A stretch of DNA of 64,000 nucleotides from Citrobacter sp. Cu233 (GTDB lineage Bacteria; Pseudomonadota; Gammaproteobacteria; Enterobacterales; Enterobacteriaceae). Position numbers and translations under genes: made by a program. The number at the start of each line of letters is the position of its first letter. Within the stretch, counting starts at the first letter, position 1. Shown piece by piece: positions 20,738 through 31,703 of this stretch. The DNA lies in contig NZ_JAOWIF010000028.1 of the NCBI RefSeq assembly GCF_030332225.1, positions 186,001 to 250,000 on the forward strand, given 5' to 3'. The notes below the pieces were generated by a model that was not told the DNA's origin, did no database searches, and saw nothing but the letters and a program-made list of their open reading frames with translations.

Positions 20738-22216
20738 TCATCCTGCGCGGAGCAAGGCTTTCATTTTTTCACCTCGGCAGAACTGGCGTTTTATTTCCAC
20801 CACCAGCGGATCACGCGACAGCACAATCATCACGACAAACGCCAGGGCGCCAGCGGCTATCTGAAGGCTTAACAACACACTTAACGGCAATTTATTTTGC
20901 AATGCCATTCCCAGCGCGTAGCTCACCACCAGCGTGGGTAAGGAGAGATAGAACGGTAGCCACAGGCTGAGCATGTACTGTCGATAGCTCGGTCCCAGTA
21001 CCGGTTTGATCATCACGAAATAGCTCAGGATGGTGTTTATAACCTGTACCAGTAAAAAACCCAGCGTGACGCCAATCACACCCGCCATATTTCCGCCAAC
21101 CAGGATGGCGGGGATAAACAAAAAGGTTTTGAAGATATTGAATTTGAAGCTGATATCGACCCGTGCTTTGGCCATCAGCAAAGAGCCTATTGGATTACCG
21201 ACTGAGCGCAGCAGACCCACAATGCACAGCAGTTGCAGCACCGGAACAATACTGTTCCACTTTTCACCAAACACCAGCGGTACGACGTTATTCGATACCA
21301 CCATTAATCCCAGCAGGGCCGGGAAATTGATAATGCCGACAACGGATAGCAACTTGTAAAAATTGACCCGTAGTTTTTCGCTATCGTCCTGAATTTTGGC
21401 AAACGCAGGGAACAGCACTCGGGTAATTATCGGATTCAGTTTGATTGGCGGTACAACTGCCACATTCCAGGCAAGATTGAAGCCTCCCGCCACGCCAGCG
21501 CCCAGGGTTCTGGCCAGCACCAGTGTTGAAAGGTTGGTGTTCACGTAATTGATGATGCTGTCCGCCGTCAGCCACGCCCCAAAGCGCAGATTTGACGACA
21601 CGGACGAAAGCGAAAAACACAGCCCTGGTCGATAAATTTTGCGGCCAAAATAGCCAAACAGCAGCGTACGTAGCGTACTGTTTACCAGATACCCAGCAAT
21701 GGCCGTCATGGCGAGCGGCCAAAAATGCGCGCTAACCACGGTAAAAGTAAAACCGGCCAGTACTGAACTGGTTTCAATCATGCCAATTTTGTTGAAGGCC
21801 AGTTCTTTTTGCATCAGCGCACGAAACTGCTGCCCATGCGGGGTCACCACAAACGCCAGCGCTAAGGTTTTAATCAGTGGCACCAGCTCAGGGTTATTAA
21901 GCACATCGGCTATAGTCTCGCTGAGCGAAAACATAGCAATACAAACGGCTATCCCCAGCCCAACGTTTAACCAGTACAAGGTGGTTAGTTCAAGATAACC
22001 TATCTCTTTACGCTGAATAATCGAGTTGGCGATCCCAAAATCAGACAGCGTGTCGGCCAGCGCGATAATCACCAGCGACACGGTTAATAACCCGAACTGA
22101 TGATTATCAATAATCCGCGCCAGAACCGTCATCTGGATGAGCCCCAGGCCAATGATAATTATCGTAGCAATGGCTGACCACTTGGCACCGTTGAGGGTTT
22201 TTTCTCGTAAGCTCAT
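20738..22216 (-). CDS. wzxC: Colanic acid repeat-unit flippase WzxC
   Basis: 492 residues (same as E. coli), with about 12-14 hydrophobic segments, of the MOP/PST polysaccharide transporter family. SLREKTLNGAKWSAIATIII is the typical N-terminus, and FGIANSIIQRKEI and FPAFAKIQDDSEKLR are family landmarks. It flips undecaprenol-linked colanic acid repeat units to the periplasmic face for WcaD. It starts one base after the wcaJ stop. Confidence 0.94.
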   Translation of the reverse strand: MSLREKTLNGAKWSAIATIIIIGLGLIQMTVLARIIDNHQFGLLTVSLVIIALADTLSDFGIANSIIQRKEIGYLELTTLYWLNVGLGIAVCIAMFSLSETIADVLNNPELVPLIKTLALAFVVTPHGQQFRALMQKELAFNKIGMIETSSVLAGFTFTVVSAHFWPLAMTAIAGYLVNSTLRTLLFGYFGRKIYRPGLCFSLSSVSSNLRFGAWLTADSIINYVNTNLSTLVLARTLGAGVAGGFNLAWNVAVVPPIKLNPIITRVLFPAFAKIQDDSEKLRVNFYKLLSVVGIINFPALLGLMVVSNNVVPLVFGEKWNSIVPVLQLLCIVGLLRSVGNPIGSLLMAKARVDISFKFNIFKTFLFIPAILVGGNMAGVIGVTLGFLLVQVINTILSYFVMIKPVLGPSYRQYMLSLWLPFYLSLPTLVVSYALGMALQNKLPLSVLLSLQIAAGALAFVVMIVLSRDPLVVEIKRQFCRGEKMKALLRAG

Positions 22217-22217
22217 A

Positions 22218-23612
22218 TTAATATGCCGCTTTATTGACGAAGCCTTTAAACACCGTCAGAAAAACGATTTTGATATCGAACCACACGCTCCATTCGCGAA
22301 TGTATTCGAGGTCAAACTCTACGCGCTTTTCCATTTTTTCCAGCGTATCGGTTTCACCACGCCAGCCGTTGATTTGCGCCCAACCGGTAATGCCTGGCTT
22401 CACCTTATGGCGCAACATGTACCCTTCTATCAGCTGACGATACTGTTCGTTATGCGCCACCGCATGTGGACGCGGCCCGACAATAGACATCCCGCCTGTC
22501 AGCACATTTATAAACTGTGGTAATTCATCCAGTGACGTCCGCCGCAGGAAGTTACCCACGCGGGTTACACGCGGATCGTTTTGTGTGGCCTGGGTAACCA
22601 CTGCATCGTTTTCCATTACCTTCATGGAACGAAACTTCCAGACTTTGATCGGCTTCCCGTCCATCCCATAGCGGGTCTGACGAAAGATTACCGGCCCCTT
22701 TGAGGTCAGCTTCACCATCAGCGCAATGGCGCATAGCACAGGAGAAATTAGCAGCAGGATTAACGATGACAGGACGATATCCTCCGCGCGCTTCAGCAGA
22801 CGATTAATGCCAGAAAGCGGTGTGTCATACAGCGGTACCACAGGAACACCGTTCATCTCTTCAATCCGCGAGTGCAGAATATTGAAGGTAAAGACATCAG
22901 GAATCAGGAGCACTGAACAGGTGGTATCAGCCAGTTCGCGTACCAGTTTTTTTACGCGCGCCCCATCGCTCATCGACATAGCGATATAGACGTTATGAAT
23001 GCGTGAAGCTTTGGCATCATCCACCAGTTGCTGCAGATTTCCCGCCCAGTCCCGGGCGTTTTTCCCCGGTATGGGGTCGTGATAAACACCCGCGACCTCA
23101 AATCCCAACCATGGCTCATGGCGAAAGCTTTCCAGCAGCACCTGTCCGGCGGGGAGGTCCCCTGCTACCGCTACCCGACGCGTGTTATAACCACGATTAC
23201 GCAACCACCCCGCCCCGTAGCGAATAAACGCACGGCACAGCACCAGACCAATACTTGACAACAGATACCATGCCAGCCAAAGAGCAAACCGGTTGTCAAA
23301 ATCGTTATTAAAGGCAATCAGACCTGCGCAAAAGATCAGACTCAGCGTCCAGTTTTGCAGCAGCAGCACCAGCTCAGTTGAAATTTTTACCCCGCGCCAG
23401 GAGCGGTAAAAATCCGTTATCCCGCCCAGCATCTGAAAAACGACCAGCGTGATTAACGCCACCAGCAGGTGCATATACAGGAAAGGCAAACCGCTCAGTT
23501 CGCAGACTATCCATAATCCACCAAACATGATGGTGATATCTGAAAAGCGTTGCACCATCGATATTAACGACGCATTGGTTTTGGCTCGTTCGCGCTTTTT
23601 TAGATGTGTCAT
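22218..23612 (-). CDS. wcaJ: Undecaprenyl-phosphate glucose phosphotransferase WcaJ
   Basis: 464 residues from the ATG at 23612 (MTHLKKRERAKTNASLISM), the length and start of E. coli WcaJ; a longer frame to 23714 overlaps the cpsG scar and is rejected. Four N-terminal transmembrane segments are followed by a nucleotide-binding region, a fifth hydrophobic segment, and the catalytic C-terminal domain with KVWKFRSMKV, RTSLDELPQFINVLTG and SIVGPRPHAVAHNE. It starts colanic acid synthesis by moving glucose-1-phosphate from UDP-glucose to undecaprenyl phosphate. Confidence 0.95.
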   Translation of the reverse strand: MTHLKKRERAKTNASLISMVQRFSDITIMFGGLWIVCELSGLPFLYMHLLVALITLVVFQMLGGITDFYRSWRGVKISTELVLLLQNWTLSLIFCAGLIAFNNDFDNRFALWLAWYLLSSIGLVLCRAFIRYGAGWLRNRGYNTRRVAVAGDLPAGQVLLESFRHEPWLGFEVAGVYHDPIPGKNARDWAGNLQQLVDDAKASRIHNVYIAMSMSDGARVKKLVRELADTTCSVLLIPDVFTFNILHSRIEEMNGVPVVPLYDTPLSGINRLLKRAEDIVLSSLILLLISPVLCAIALMVKLTSKGPVIFRQTRYGMDGKPIKVWKFRSMKVMENDAVVTQATQNDPRVTRVGNFLRRTSLDELPQFINVLTGGMSIVGPRPHAVAHNEQYRQLIEGYMLRHKVKPGITGWAQINGWRGETDTLEKMEKRVEFDLEYIREWSVWFDIKIVFLTVFKGFVNKAAY

Positions 23613-23665
23613 CGTGGTTCCTGTTAGTCGCCACTTGCCCTTATCGGGCAAGGGAAATACCAGCA

Positions 23666-23773
23666 TTACTGATTTAGTAATACCAGGAGGGTGCGCGTTC
23701 GCACGTTCAGACATACATCACCAACTGACCCGTAACAAATATCACAAGTGGTAACGCGGATTATTTGGCTCAT
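23666..23773 (-). pseudogene. cpsG: Scar of the colanic acid phosphomannomutase gene cpsG (manB)
   Basis: A 35-codon frame lies exactly where cpsG (about 456 codons) sits in other enterobacteria, between cpsB and wcaJ. It has a strong ribosome-binding site (AAGGAGATAAC before the ATG) and ends VCLNVRTRTLLVLLNQ, close to the CpsG C-terminus as I remember it (VRLNV, then RTRTLLTLLNE). The 5' codons keep GATATT at codons 11-12, as in intact manB. About 420 codons are missing. The catalytic motifs (TASHNP, DGDFDR) are gone, so it cannot be a mutase. The rest of the 295-base gap holds no other gene. Confidence 0.72.
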
Positions 23774-23907
23774 GTTATCTCCTTCTTCAGGCAACAGTTA
23801 GCCCGGGCCTGATTGCCTAAATAAATAAGTAACAAAGGCCAGGCTCTGTTATTTTTATTTCATAAAAGTTCGCAGAGAGTCAGTTAACAGAAATGAATAA
23901 TAGATTT

Positions 23908-25350
23908 CTATATATGTTCATGATGTGTGCCAAATCTTACAATATCATCTTCTTCAAGGTAGACTCCAGAGCGCACTTCAATCATCTCCAGCGGAACCCT
24001 CCCTGGGTTTTCAAGACAATGAATAGTGCCCTGAGGAATATACACTGACTGATTTTCACTTAATAACTGGACCTCATCACAGATCGTAATCTTTGCCGTT
24101 CCCGCAACAATAATCCAGTGTTCAGCACGATGATGGTGCATACGTAATGCAAAGCCCTGACCGGGTTTCACGGTTATCCTTTTAACCTGATAACGATCAC
24201 CTTCATCAATAGAATCATATTTTCCCCAGGGTCTAAAAACCTCACGATGAATATGATGTTCCGGGCGACCATCCGCCTGGATTTGTGCAACGATTTTTTT
24301 TACATCTTGTACGTCCGTTTTATTTGCGATTAATACTGCATCTTTAGTTTGGACGACGATCAGATCTTTTACGCCGACGGTTGCTACCAATCCCGACTCG
24401 GCGTAGACATAACTGTTCTCTGTATTATGAGAGATGACATCGCCATGATAAACATTACCCTCATCGTTACGATCGCTGATTTCCCAAAGTGATGACCATG
24501 AACCCACATCGCTCCAGCCAACGTTCATCGGCAGGACTACAGCATCCGTGGTGTTCTCCATCACGGCATAGTCGATCGATTCCTCTGGGCAAGACTGGAA
24601 ATCGTCCCGACTGACACGGATAAAATCATTGTCCAGTTCAGCGTTATCCATCGCCAACAAGCAGGCCTGTAGAATATCCGGGCGATATTTTTCAAGCTCT
24701 TCAAGATAGCGTCGGGCCTGGAATAAAAACATACCGCTATTCCAGTAATATTCACCCGCAGAGATATATTTTTCGGCTGTTTCAAGGTCAGGTTTTTCCA
24801 CAAAAGCATCAACATTGAAAGCAACAGAATCAACTTTAATCTGGGTACTACTGACTTCACCGCGTCGAATATAACCGTACCCTGTTTCCGGTGCATCCGG
24901 GACAATACCAAATGTTACCAGCTTGCCATCTTCGGCTAACGGAATGGCTGAGGTAACTGCATCGTGGAAGAATTGATTTTCTTCAATAATATGATCAGCC
25001 GCCAGGACCAGCAACAACGGGTTATGATCGGAATTATTGTTACATACTGAAATTGCTGCCAGCGCGATTGCGGGTGCGGTATTCCGGGCTTGTGGCTCAA
25101 GAATAATATTACCCGTTAGCTTATCGATTTCTTGTAATTGTTCAGCAACAATAAATCGATGCTTTTCATTACATATTACCAGCGGTGGTGAACAATCCAG
25201 TCCATCAAGGCGACAAATTGTCGATTGCAGCATTGTATTTTGTCCATCCAGACACAAGAATTGCTTTGGATATAATGTTCTGGATAATGGCCACAAACGG
25301 CTACCGGACCCACCGGCAATAATTACTGGGTGAATGTTATTCTGACTCAT
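23908..25350 (-). CDS. cpsB: Colanic acid mannose-1-phosphate guanylyltransferase
   Basis: 480 residues, bifunctional ManC type: [20 protein letters not shown] nucleotidyltransferase signature, [20 protein letters not shown], and the C-terminal cupin [19 protein letters not shown]. It makes GDP-mannose for GDP-fucose. It differs noticeably from the E. coli and Salmonella CpsB sequences I remember, much more than gmd or wzc do. Together with fcl, gmm and wcaI it seems to form a divergent block. It follows wcaI by 3 bases. It has no cpsG partner and must get Man-1-P from the O-antigen ManB or another mutase. Confidence 0.93.
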   Translation of the reverse strand: MSQNNIHPVIIAGGSGSRLWPLSRTLYPKQFLCLDGQNTMLQSTICRLDGLDCSPPLVICNEKHRFIVAEQLQEIDKLTGNIILEPQARNTAPAIALAAISVCNNNSDHNPLLLVLAADHIIEENQFFHDAVTSAIPLAEDGKLVTFGIVPDAPETGYGYIRRGEVSSTQIKVDSVAFNVDAFVEKPDLETAEKYISAGEYYWNSGMFLFQARRYLEELEKYRPDILQACLLAMDNAELDNDFIRVSRDDFQSCPEESIDYAVMENTTDAVVLPMNVGWSDVGSWSSLWEISDRNDEGNVYHGDVISHNTENSYVYAESGLVATVGVKDLIVVQTKDAVLIANKTDVQDVKKIVAQIQADGRPEHHIHREVFRPWGKYDSIDEGDRYQVKRITVKPGQGFALRMHHHRAEHWIIVAGTAKITICDEVQLLSENQSVYIPQGTIHCLENPGRVPLEMIEVRSGVYLEEDDIVRFGTHHEHI

Positions 25351-25353
25351 AAG

Positions 25354-26577
25354 TCAACCCTTCAAATGATTAATAAATTGATTTAAGACATTATCTTTTT
25401 CAAGCGCAGACTCTGCATATGAACGTGCAATAATATTGTATTCAGGCATAGTGATTGCATCAGTAATACCGGCCACAAGCATCTCAACGGATTCTGGTTC
25501 AATACAGATCGCAATACCGGGATGTTTCTGACAAAGCTGCCCCAGTTCGGTATGGATCTCTGCTGTAATCACGGCATTTCCCCCGACCGCCAATATGTTC
25601 GTTAACTTCGAAGGAAGGACCGCATCTGCAGCGCCACGTCTTTGGATGACTAAATGGCAATCTGCCAGCCTTAATAACGCAGGCAACATTTCGTATGGTT
25701 GGAGTGGGTAGAACTTAACATTCGTTAAGGCTCGTTCCCTGACCATTTGTTCCATCCTGGATTTCCCTCCTCCCTGACCCACAATAACGTATATCCATGG
25801 TTTATCCTGAGTCTGGCTTGCAGCCTCAACGATATTTTCAACGCCTTGTTTCTCACCAATATTGCCGGAATACAGAATAATTTTTTTATCCGTTGGCAAA
25901 TCAAACTGCTGACGAATTTGCTCTATATCAGCACTATCCACCTTGCTGAATCTTTCCACTTCGGACCAGTTCGGGAAAAAGATAAGTTTTTCTGCAGCAA
26001 CGCCTTTCTCCTGCGCTTTTTGCATCATAGAGCGGGAGATTGTGGAAACATTATCCACATTCAACAAACTGCTACGCTCAAATGCTTTGGCTATTCGCGC
26101 AATCATGGTGGAATTTCCGGTTGCCGCCAATCCCAGCCCCAACATCGCATCAACTTCATAATCCTGAATATGCAGCACGGTGCGAGAGCCAGACAGTTTT
26201 GCCAGCAAACGCATCCCTGGTGTACAGAATAGCGTGGGTACCACGCCGATAATGTATTCAGGCTTCCACCGATACTGAGCCAACAGGGGAAAAAGACTGC
26301 TCAGGGCAAAACTGCCCAAATGTAGCAACCGCTTTAGCGTTGAAGGTTGAGTTGGTACATATAATGGACAGCGCCAGACAGTAGTGACACCAACTTCCCG
26401 ACGATAGCGCCAGGATGAATAAGGTTCGCCTACTTGCCACTGCGGATAATAAGGAGGTGCCGTAACCACCCGAACCTCATGCCCCTGGCTCACCATCCAC
26501 TCCACCATCTCTCCCGTGTATTTGCCAATTCCGGTCAATTCGGGCGAGTAATTGATACCATAAACCAGAATTCTCAT
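25354..26577 (-). CDS. wcaI: Colanic acid glycosyltransferase WcaI
   Basis: 407 residues, GT4 family (same length as E. coli). [20 protein letters not shown] is the N-terminal acceptor loop, [18 protein letters not shown] the linker-proximal motif, and [20 protein letters not shown] the donor-site region. It is assigned as the fucosyltransferase acting early in the repeat unit. It starts four bases inside gmm (ATGA-type overlap). The sequence is more divergent from E. coli than the flanking gmd and wcaJ. Confidence 0.92.
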   Translation of the reverse strand: MRILVYGINYSPELTGIGKYTGEMVEWMVSQGHEVRVVTAPPYYPQWQVGEPYSSWRYRREVGVTTVWRCPLYVPTQPSTLKRLLHLGSFALSSLFPLLAQYRWKPEYIIGVVPTLFCTPGMRLLAKLSGSRTVLHIQDYEVDAMLGLGLAATGNSTMIARIAKAFERSSLLNVDNVSTISRSMMQKAQEKGVAAEKLIFFPNWSEVERFSKVDSADIEQIRQQFDLPTDKKIILYSGNIGEKQGVENIVEAASQTQDKPWIYVIVGQGGGKSRMEQMVRERALTNVKFYPLQPYEMLPALLRLADCHLVIQRRGAADAVLPSKLTNILAVGGNAVITAEIHTELGQLCQKHPGIAICIEPESVEMLVAGITDAITMPEYNIIARSYAESALEKDNVLNQFINHLKG

Positions 26578-27053
26578 ATCCCGGGCACCCGATCTTTCGT
26601 CGCTGGGTTGAAATATGCCTGCGTATTCTTATGCACATTCCCATCGGCAATCAGTTCATCCGTTTTAGCCCAACGCCAGGTATCATGCTGTTTTGACGGC
26701 AACATTGAGGTACTGGTATTAATTTTCAGTCGAAAACCCAACACCACATAATGCGTTGTAAATGAAGAACCAGAAAAATTATCCTCATAAAAGTGCTGCC
26801 AGACACCAAAAAACTGACCGTGTGTTATGGGAAACTGCTGACCTAATTCTTCTGCCGTCAAACGCATAAATGCTTGTTCCAGCGTTTCATCTTTTAATAC
26901 CCTGCCGCCGGGCACAAACCAATATCCTTGAGCAGGCCTGTTAGTTCTTTTCCCAACTAAAAACTCCTCAAACTCATTCTCAATGATAAAATCCAGAGAG
27001 ATCAGCGGCGTCGTGCGCACCGCATTAGCGAAGTCTTCATTATTGAGAAACAT
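26574..27053 (-). CDS. gmm: GDP-mannose mannosyl hydrolase
   Basis: 159 residues, Nudix family: [20 protein letters not shown] is a shortened Nudix box, followed by ELG. FVPGGRV and [14 protein letters not shown] match Gmm (WcaH). It hydrolyses GDP-mannose and GDP-glucose to GDP and sugar, probably balancing GDP-sugar pools. It overlaps fcl by one base (stop/start) and wcaI by four. Length agrees with the family. Confidence 0.93.
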   Translation of the reverse strand: MFLNNEDFANAVRTTPLISLDFIIENEFEEFLVGKRTNRPAQGYWFVPGGRVLKDETLEQAFMRLTAEELGQQFPITHGQFFGVWQHFYEDNFSGSSFTTHYVVLGFRLKINTSTSMLPSKQHDTWRWAKTDELIADGNVHKNTQAYFNPATKDRVPGI

Positions 27054-28024
27054 TACTCACCCCGATACCGCTGCTGATTATCAAGGAACCAGCGATAAGT
27101 ATTAACCAACCCCTGTTCAAGTCCGATTTCATGATGCCACCCGAGTCTTCTCAGGCGACTGACATCAAGCAGTTTTCGTGGTGTCCCATCAGGTTTAGAA
27201 GCATCAAAAATAATTTCACCGCGAAAACCAACAACCTTTGCAATGGCGTCAGAAAGTTCACGAATCGTGCAATCTTCACCCGTGCCTACATTGACATGAG
27301 AAAGCATTGGCTCTGTATTTTCCTGCCAAACCTCATTGTCTAACTCCATAACATGGATGCTTGCTGCCGCCATATCATCGACATGCAAAAATTCACGCAT
27401 GGGTTTTCCACTGCCCCAAACTTCAACATACTTGTCATCCCGTTGGGTGGCTTCATGAAAACGACGCAATAGCGCAGGAATCACATGGGAATTATCTTTA
27501 TGGAAATTGTCGTTAGGCCCATACAGGTTCGTCGGCATCACTGAACGGTAATCCCGGCGATGCTGCCGGTTATAGGACTCACACAGTTTTATCCCTGCAA
27601 TTTTAGCGATGGCATAGGGCTCATTTGTCGGCTCCAGTGATCCCTGCAACAGCTCGCTCTCTTTGATGGGTTGCTGCGCAAACTTAGGATAAATACATGA
27701 TGAGCCTAAAAATAATAACTTCCCGACATTTGAATTATGGGCCGCATGAAGGATATTACTTTCCATCATCATGTTTTCATAAATAAAATCAGATGGATAA
27801 TTACTATTAGCCATAATCCCGCCCACTTTTGCCGCGGCAAGATAAACCTGGTCAATATGTTCACGGGTAAAGAAATCATTAACCGCCGTTGTGTCTAATA
27901 AATTGAGCTGCTCACGGTTACGGATGATTAACTCTACATCTTCACGTTGTGCGAGTTGTCGGTAAATAGCAGAGCCCACCATGCCCCGATGTCCCGCAAT
28001 ATAAACACGTTTCTTCTTCATCAT
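27053..28024 (-). CDS. fcl: GDP-L-fucose synthase
   Basis: 323 residues, SDR family. [20 protein letters not shown] is the NADP-binding motif, [15 protein letters not shown] holds the active-site Ser, [13 protein letters not shown] the YxxxK pair, and [12 protein letters not shown] binds substrate. It epimerises and reduces the Gmd product GDP-4-keto-6-deoxymannose to GDP-L-fucose. It competes with the O-antigen reductase at 2413-3309 for the same intermediate. It is roughly two residues longer than E. coli Fcl and visibly divergent. Confidence 0.94.
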   Translation of the reverse strand: MMKKKRVYIAGHRGMVGSAIYRQLAQREDVELIIRNREQLNLLDTTAVNDFFTREHIDQVYLAAAKVGGIMANSNYPSDFIYENMMMESNILHAAHNSNVGKLLFLGSSCIYPKFAQQPIKESELLQGSLEPTNEPYAIAKIAGIKLCESYNRQHRRDYRSVMPTNLYGPNDNFHKDNSHVIPALLRRFHEATQRDDKYVEVWGSGKPMREFLHVDDMAAASIHVMELDNEVWQENTEPMLSHVNVGTGEDCTIRELSDAIAKVVGFRGEIIFDASKPDGTPRKLLDVSRLRRLGWHHEIGLEQGLVNTYRWFLDNQQRYRGE

Positions 28025-29145
28025 TAGCTCTCCAGTGCAATAACAACATCGTAACCATGGGTCTTCAGCAGTGAGTGTTTCTTCGCTGCTTCCAGATCGT
28101 GAGCAACCATTTCAGAAACCATCTGGCGCAGCGTGATTTCCGGCTTCCAGCCCAGTTTTTCGTGTGCCTTTGTCGGATCGCCTAACAGCGTTTCCACCTC
28201 TGCAGGACGGAAATAGCGCGGGTCGACGGCGATCATCACATCCCCCGGTTTCACCCCTGGTGCATCATGCCCAGTCACCGAAACCACAATGCCTTTTTCA
28301 TTCACGCCCTCTCCTTCAAAGCGCAGCTTAATACCGAGTTGGGCTGCGGCCATTTCCACAAATTGACGGACGGAATACTGCACGCCAGTGGCGATCACGA
28401 AATCTTCCGGCTGTTCCTGCTGCAGCATCATCCACTGCATCCTGACGTAGTCTTTGGCATGCCCCCAGTCACGCAGCGAATCCATGTTGCCGAGGTACAG
28501 ACAGGACTCCAGCCCCTGGGCGATGTTGGCAATTGCACGGGTAATTTTGCGTGTGACGAAGGTTTCGCCACGACGCGGAGATTCATGGTTAAACAGAATG
28601 CCGTTACAGGCATATATGCCATAAGATTCACGGTAATTGACGGTGATCCAGTAGGCATACAGTTTGGCGACGGCATAAGGCGATCGCGGATAGAACGGTG
28701 TCGTTTCTTTTTGTGGGATCTCCTGAACCAAACCGTATAGTTCAGAGGTGGAAGCCTGATAGAAACGGGTTTTCTTTTCCAGTCCCAGGAAGCGAATCGC
28801 TTCCAGCAAACGCAGCGTGCCGATCCCATCAACATCAGCAGTATATTCTGGCGAATCAAACGACACCGCCACGTGGCTCATTGCGCCCAGGTTATAGACT
28901 TCATCCGGCTGAACCTCTTGCAAAATGCGGGTCAGATTAGAAGAGTCTGTCAAATCGCCATAATGCAGATGGAATTTGGGATTGCCCGTATGCGGGTCCT
29001 GGTAAATATGGTCTACACGTTCGGTATTAAATGACGAGGCCCGGCGCTTAATACCATGAACTTCATAACCTTTTTCCAGCAGAAACTCTGTCAGGTAAGA
29101 ACCATCCTGCCCGGTTACGCCAGTAATGAGAGCGACTTTTGACAT
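28024..29145 (-). CDS. gmd: GDP-mannose 4,6-dehydratase of colanic acid
   Basis: 373 residues, same as E. coli Gmd and very similar to it as I remember it. [20 protein letters not shown] is the nucleotide motif, [12 protein letters not shown] the catalytic Thr/Glu segment, and [10 protein letters not shown] the YxxxK pair. It supplies GDP-4-keto-6-deoxymannose to Fcl. It overlaps fcl by one base. A second, shorter gmd of a different type is in the O-antigen cluster. Confidence 0.96.
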   Translation of the reverse strand: MSKVALITGVTGQDGSYLTEFLLEKGYEVHGIKRRASSFNTERVDHIYQDPHTGNPKFHLHYGDLTDSSNLTRILQEVQPDEVYNLGAMSHVAVSFDSPEYTADVDGIGTLRLLEAIRFLGLEKKTRFYQASTSELYGLVQEIPQKETTPFYPRSPYAVAKLYAYWITVNYRESYGIYACNGILFNHESPRRGETFVTRKITRAIANIAQGLESCLYLGNMDSLRDWGHAKDYVRMQWMMLQQEQPEDFVIATGVQYSVRQFVEMAAAQLGIKLRFEGEGVNEKGIVVSVTGHDAPGVKPGDVMIAVDPRYFRPAEVETLLGDPTKAHEKLGWKPEITLRQMVSEMVAHDLEAAKKHSLLKTHGYDVVIALES

Positions 29146-29169
29146 GTTGTTACCTCTTAAAATTTCCCT

Positions 29170-29724
29170 TCAGGGAGTAACGTTCTCGACGCGTTTACGC
29201 GTAACTACTGCGGGGTTACCCCGACATATGGCATTGGCCGGCAACGATTTAAAAACGCTGCTGCGTGCACCCACGACGGTGCCGTCACCAATCGTCACGC
29301 CAGGCGCGACAAAAACATCTGTCGCCAGCCAGCATTTCTCGCCAATTACAATTGGCGTGGCGCTAATATCAAAGTGTTGGCTGGCATAATCATGACTCCC
29401 GGTGCATAAATAGCTTCTCTGCGAAATAACCGCATGAGCCCCAATCGTAATATTACCCAGCGTATATAAAACCGCGTCATCACCCACCCAGGCGTAATCA
29501 CCCAGTGTCAATTTCCACGGATAAGTAATTTTAACTGAAGGGCGAATAACTACGTTTTTTCCTATTTTAGCGCCAAAAATTCTTAATAAAAATGCACGCC
29601 AGCGATACATAACCTGTGGTGACCAGTGAAATAATGTTGCTTGTACCGCCCACCATAATTGCACTTTAATGACACCGCCGCCGCGAAAACCTTTCGGCAC
29701 CGCGAAGCCGTTTAAATTCTGCAT
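29170..29724 (-). CDS. wcaF: Colanic acid acetyltransferase WcaF
   Basis: 184 residues (E. coli 182), left-handed beta-helix acyltransferase of the LbH family: repeated hexapeptides such as IGEKCWLATDVFVAPGVTIG and TVVGARSSVFKSLPANAICR. CTGSHDYASQHF holds the catalytic His. It O-acetylates a colanic acid sugar. With wcaB missing, this is the only O-acetyltransferase gene seen in the operon. Confidence 0.94.
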   Translation of the reverse strand: MQNLNGFAVPKGFRGGGVIKVQLWWAVQATLFHWSPQVMYRWRAFLLRIFGAKIGKNVVIRPSVKITYPWKLTLGDYAWVGDDAVLYTLGNITIGAHAVISQRSYLCTGSHDYASQHFDISATPIVIGEKCWLATDVFVAPGVTIGDGTVVGARSSVFKSLPANAICRGNPAVVTRKRVENVTP

Positions 29725-29733
29725 AGTGTGACC

Positions 29734-30480
29734 TTACGTTTTACCATATAAGTGTTTTGTCTTACCGGTTGTACGCAGACGTATGTATTCAGAAAACCCA
29801 GCCCAAAAACCGGGCATGCGCAATATTTGACGTTGAACTCTTTTGGCATCCCGACACAATTCAAGATTATTCGTAGTCGATACACCGCCCATGGAAAACT
29901 CCGAGACTAAACCAGTCAGTTTTTTAAAAGCGAACCCGGACTTGTATAATTTTGCTGCCAGCGCATAATCCGATGATATTTTATATTGCAAATCATAATG
30001 CCAGGTTTGCAGGCCCGTCAGCGGAAAAAATATTGCCTGATGGCTGGCTGGCAAACTGTGGTAAATATACCAACCTGGTTTAGCCCGGCGCGTCATTTTT
30101 TTACCATTACCAAAATCCAGCAATGCATCGCCAATCACCATCGTTTTATCACTCTGCGTTTTTAACTGGCGGACAAAATGTGCAGAATCGGCATGCAGAA
30201 TATCTCCAGAGTTGAGAAATAGTGCAAAACGCCCGCGCGCCATAGCGATACCTTTGTTCATTGCATCGTAGAGACCGTTATCAGGCTCGCTGACAAAACG
30301 TAACTGGTGCTCTCCATTGAGATTCTCCAGGAACGCCGGCGTACCATCTGCAGACCCCCCATCGATAACAATCCACTCAAAGCTGATATCGCTCGCATGC
30401 GCAAGATGCGCCAGTGACGCATGGGTTTTGACGATCCCGTCCAGATTGCGGAAAGCGACGGTGATAATACTCAGCAGCAT
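29734..30480 (-). CDS. wcaE: Colanic acid glycosyltransferase WcaE
   Basis: 248 residues from the ATG at 30480 ([16 protein letters not shown]), the length of E. coli WcaE; the longer frame from 30528 is not supported. GT2 family, GT-A fold: [15 protein letters not shown] carries the nucleotide-binding aspartates, and [15 protein letters not shown] and LFLNSGDI the DxD-like region. It adds one sugar of the repeat at the cytoplasmic face. It starts 5 bases after wcaD. Confidence 0.93.
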   Translation of the reverse strand: MLLSIITVAFRNLDGIVKTHASLAHLAHASDISFEWIVIDGGSADGTPAFLENLNGEHQLRFVSEPDNGLYDAMNKGIAMARGRFALFLNSGDILHADSAHFVRQLKTQSDKTMVIGDALLDFGNGKKMTRRAKPGWYIYHSLPASHQAIFFPLTGLQTWHYDLQYKISSDYALAAKLYKSGFAFKKLTGLVSEFSMGGVSTTNNLELCRDAKRVQRQILRMPGFWAGFSEYIRLRTTGKTKHLYGKT

Positions 30481-30485
30481 GTCAA

Positions 30486-31703
30486 TTACCTCGCGATATT
30501 CAGCGCTTTGCGCAAAATAAACGGACATACGATTAAAAATGCGTATTCCGGACTAAATACTGAACCGGTGAAAAACAACGACAACGGTGTAAAAAGATAA
30601 AGCTGCACCCGATAATTCTGATTATCACCAAACGCATTCATCATCATTTTCGTTACTTTCCCCATGTACCACAGGGATAATATTACGGCGAACCACGAAA
30701 AATAGATAATTAACAGATACAAACCATTGTCTATCGTTTTACCTACATCTGCACCGTTAAAGATTCCGAATGATGCAACATATTCATAAAGTGAGCCAAA
30801 TCTCACTACACCGTCGACATTCAGTAATGAATATCCAACCATGACCAACGGCCCTACTATGCGATAATAAGATGAAGAGCCTTCTGTACCTAAATCACCA
30901 AGACGCGTCGCGATATAGGGGAAGGCAAATATCACGCCCACCATAAACACACTCAGTGAGATAATCGCCAAGGGTAACTTCTTTTTTATCGCATCCTTAT
31001 TCAGATACTGAAACGCCCACTCCAGTAGATAAAATAAAATAAATGTCATTACCCCCGAAAACGATCCTGACAATATCACCCCTGTCAGAATCATAGCATC
31101 GGTCCTGGGCGTTTTGATACCAAACTGTTTGATGCTGAGCCAAATTGAGATTAACGCCAGAGCGAAAAATGCAGGCTCAAAATAGAGTGCAGTGGTACGT
31201 TTTCCACCAAACTTAATAAAGTTCAGAACATAGCTATTGCTGTAAATAAGATATTTCGAAATAGCTTCCATTATACTGCTGCCACCACTGAGCATGATCT
31301 GTACCATTTCAACGGCAGCCAGACCGACCACTAACCCCACCACCAGCCAGAATAAACGTAAAATTTTAGGATAGTTATGCGGTGAAATGATGTTGAAGCG
31401 GATGCTCCAAACCATGCCAATAATGATCACGGTATAGATAAACAACATGGCAGATGTTACATATTTGCTGGCATCCAGCGATTGGCCAAACAGGTAGTTA
31501 AACACCGTCAGGCCCCCACCCACACCCAATGCAATCAACAGCTTTTTAATATTGATACGATCGACAAACAGCAGTAGCAACAGCGGTAAAAAAGTGACAA
31601 CGGTGACAGGGAAACTTTCACCCAGTTGCGCAAGTTTGACGTTAACCAGCAGATAAAGCAGCGGTAACACCAGATAGCTACAGACCCTGATAGTACGAGA
31701 CAT
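30486..31703 (-). CDS. wcaD: Colanic acid polymerase WcaD (Wzy-type)
   Basis: 405 residues from the ATG at 31703 ([20 protein letters not shown]), matching E. coli WcaD in length. About ten or more transmembrane segments with large polar loops. [20 protein letters not shown] and [20 protein letters not shown] are landmarks. It is the putative polymerase that joins repeat units in the periplasm after WzxC flips them. The start lies 26 bases inside the 3' end of wcaC. Confidence 0.92.
   Translation of the reverse strand: MSRTIRVCSYLVLPLLYLLVNVKLAQLGESFPVTVVTFLPLLLLLFVDRINIKKLLIALGVGGGLTVFNYLFGQSLDASKYVTSAMLFIYTVIIIGMVWSIRFNIISPHNYPKILRLFWLVVGLVVGLAAVEMVQIMLSGGSSIMEAISKYLIYSNSYVLNFIKFGGKRTTALYFEPAFFALALISIWLSIKQFGIKTPRTDAMILTGVILSGSFSGVMTFILFYLLEWAFQYLNKDAIKKKLPLAIISLSVFMVGVIFAFPYIATRLGDLGTEGSSSYYRIVGPLVMVGYSLLNVDGVVRFGSLYEYVASFGIFNGADVGKTIDNGLYLLIIYFSWFAVILSLWYMGKVTKMMMNAFGDNQNYRVQLYLFTPLSLFFTGSVFSPEYAFLIVCPFILRKALNIAR

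Noticed and set aside
23634-23652. Hairpin CTTGCCC/GGGCAAG upstream of wcaJ as a terminator
   Set aside because: No T-run follows on the minus strand and it lies inside the operon; it is probably just a leader hairpin.
23613-23714. N-terminal extension of wcaJ
   Set aside because: It overlaps the cpsG scar and is not found in WcaJ proteins; the ATG at 23612 gives the usual 464 residues.
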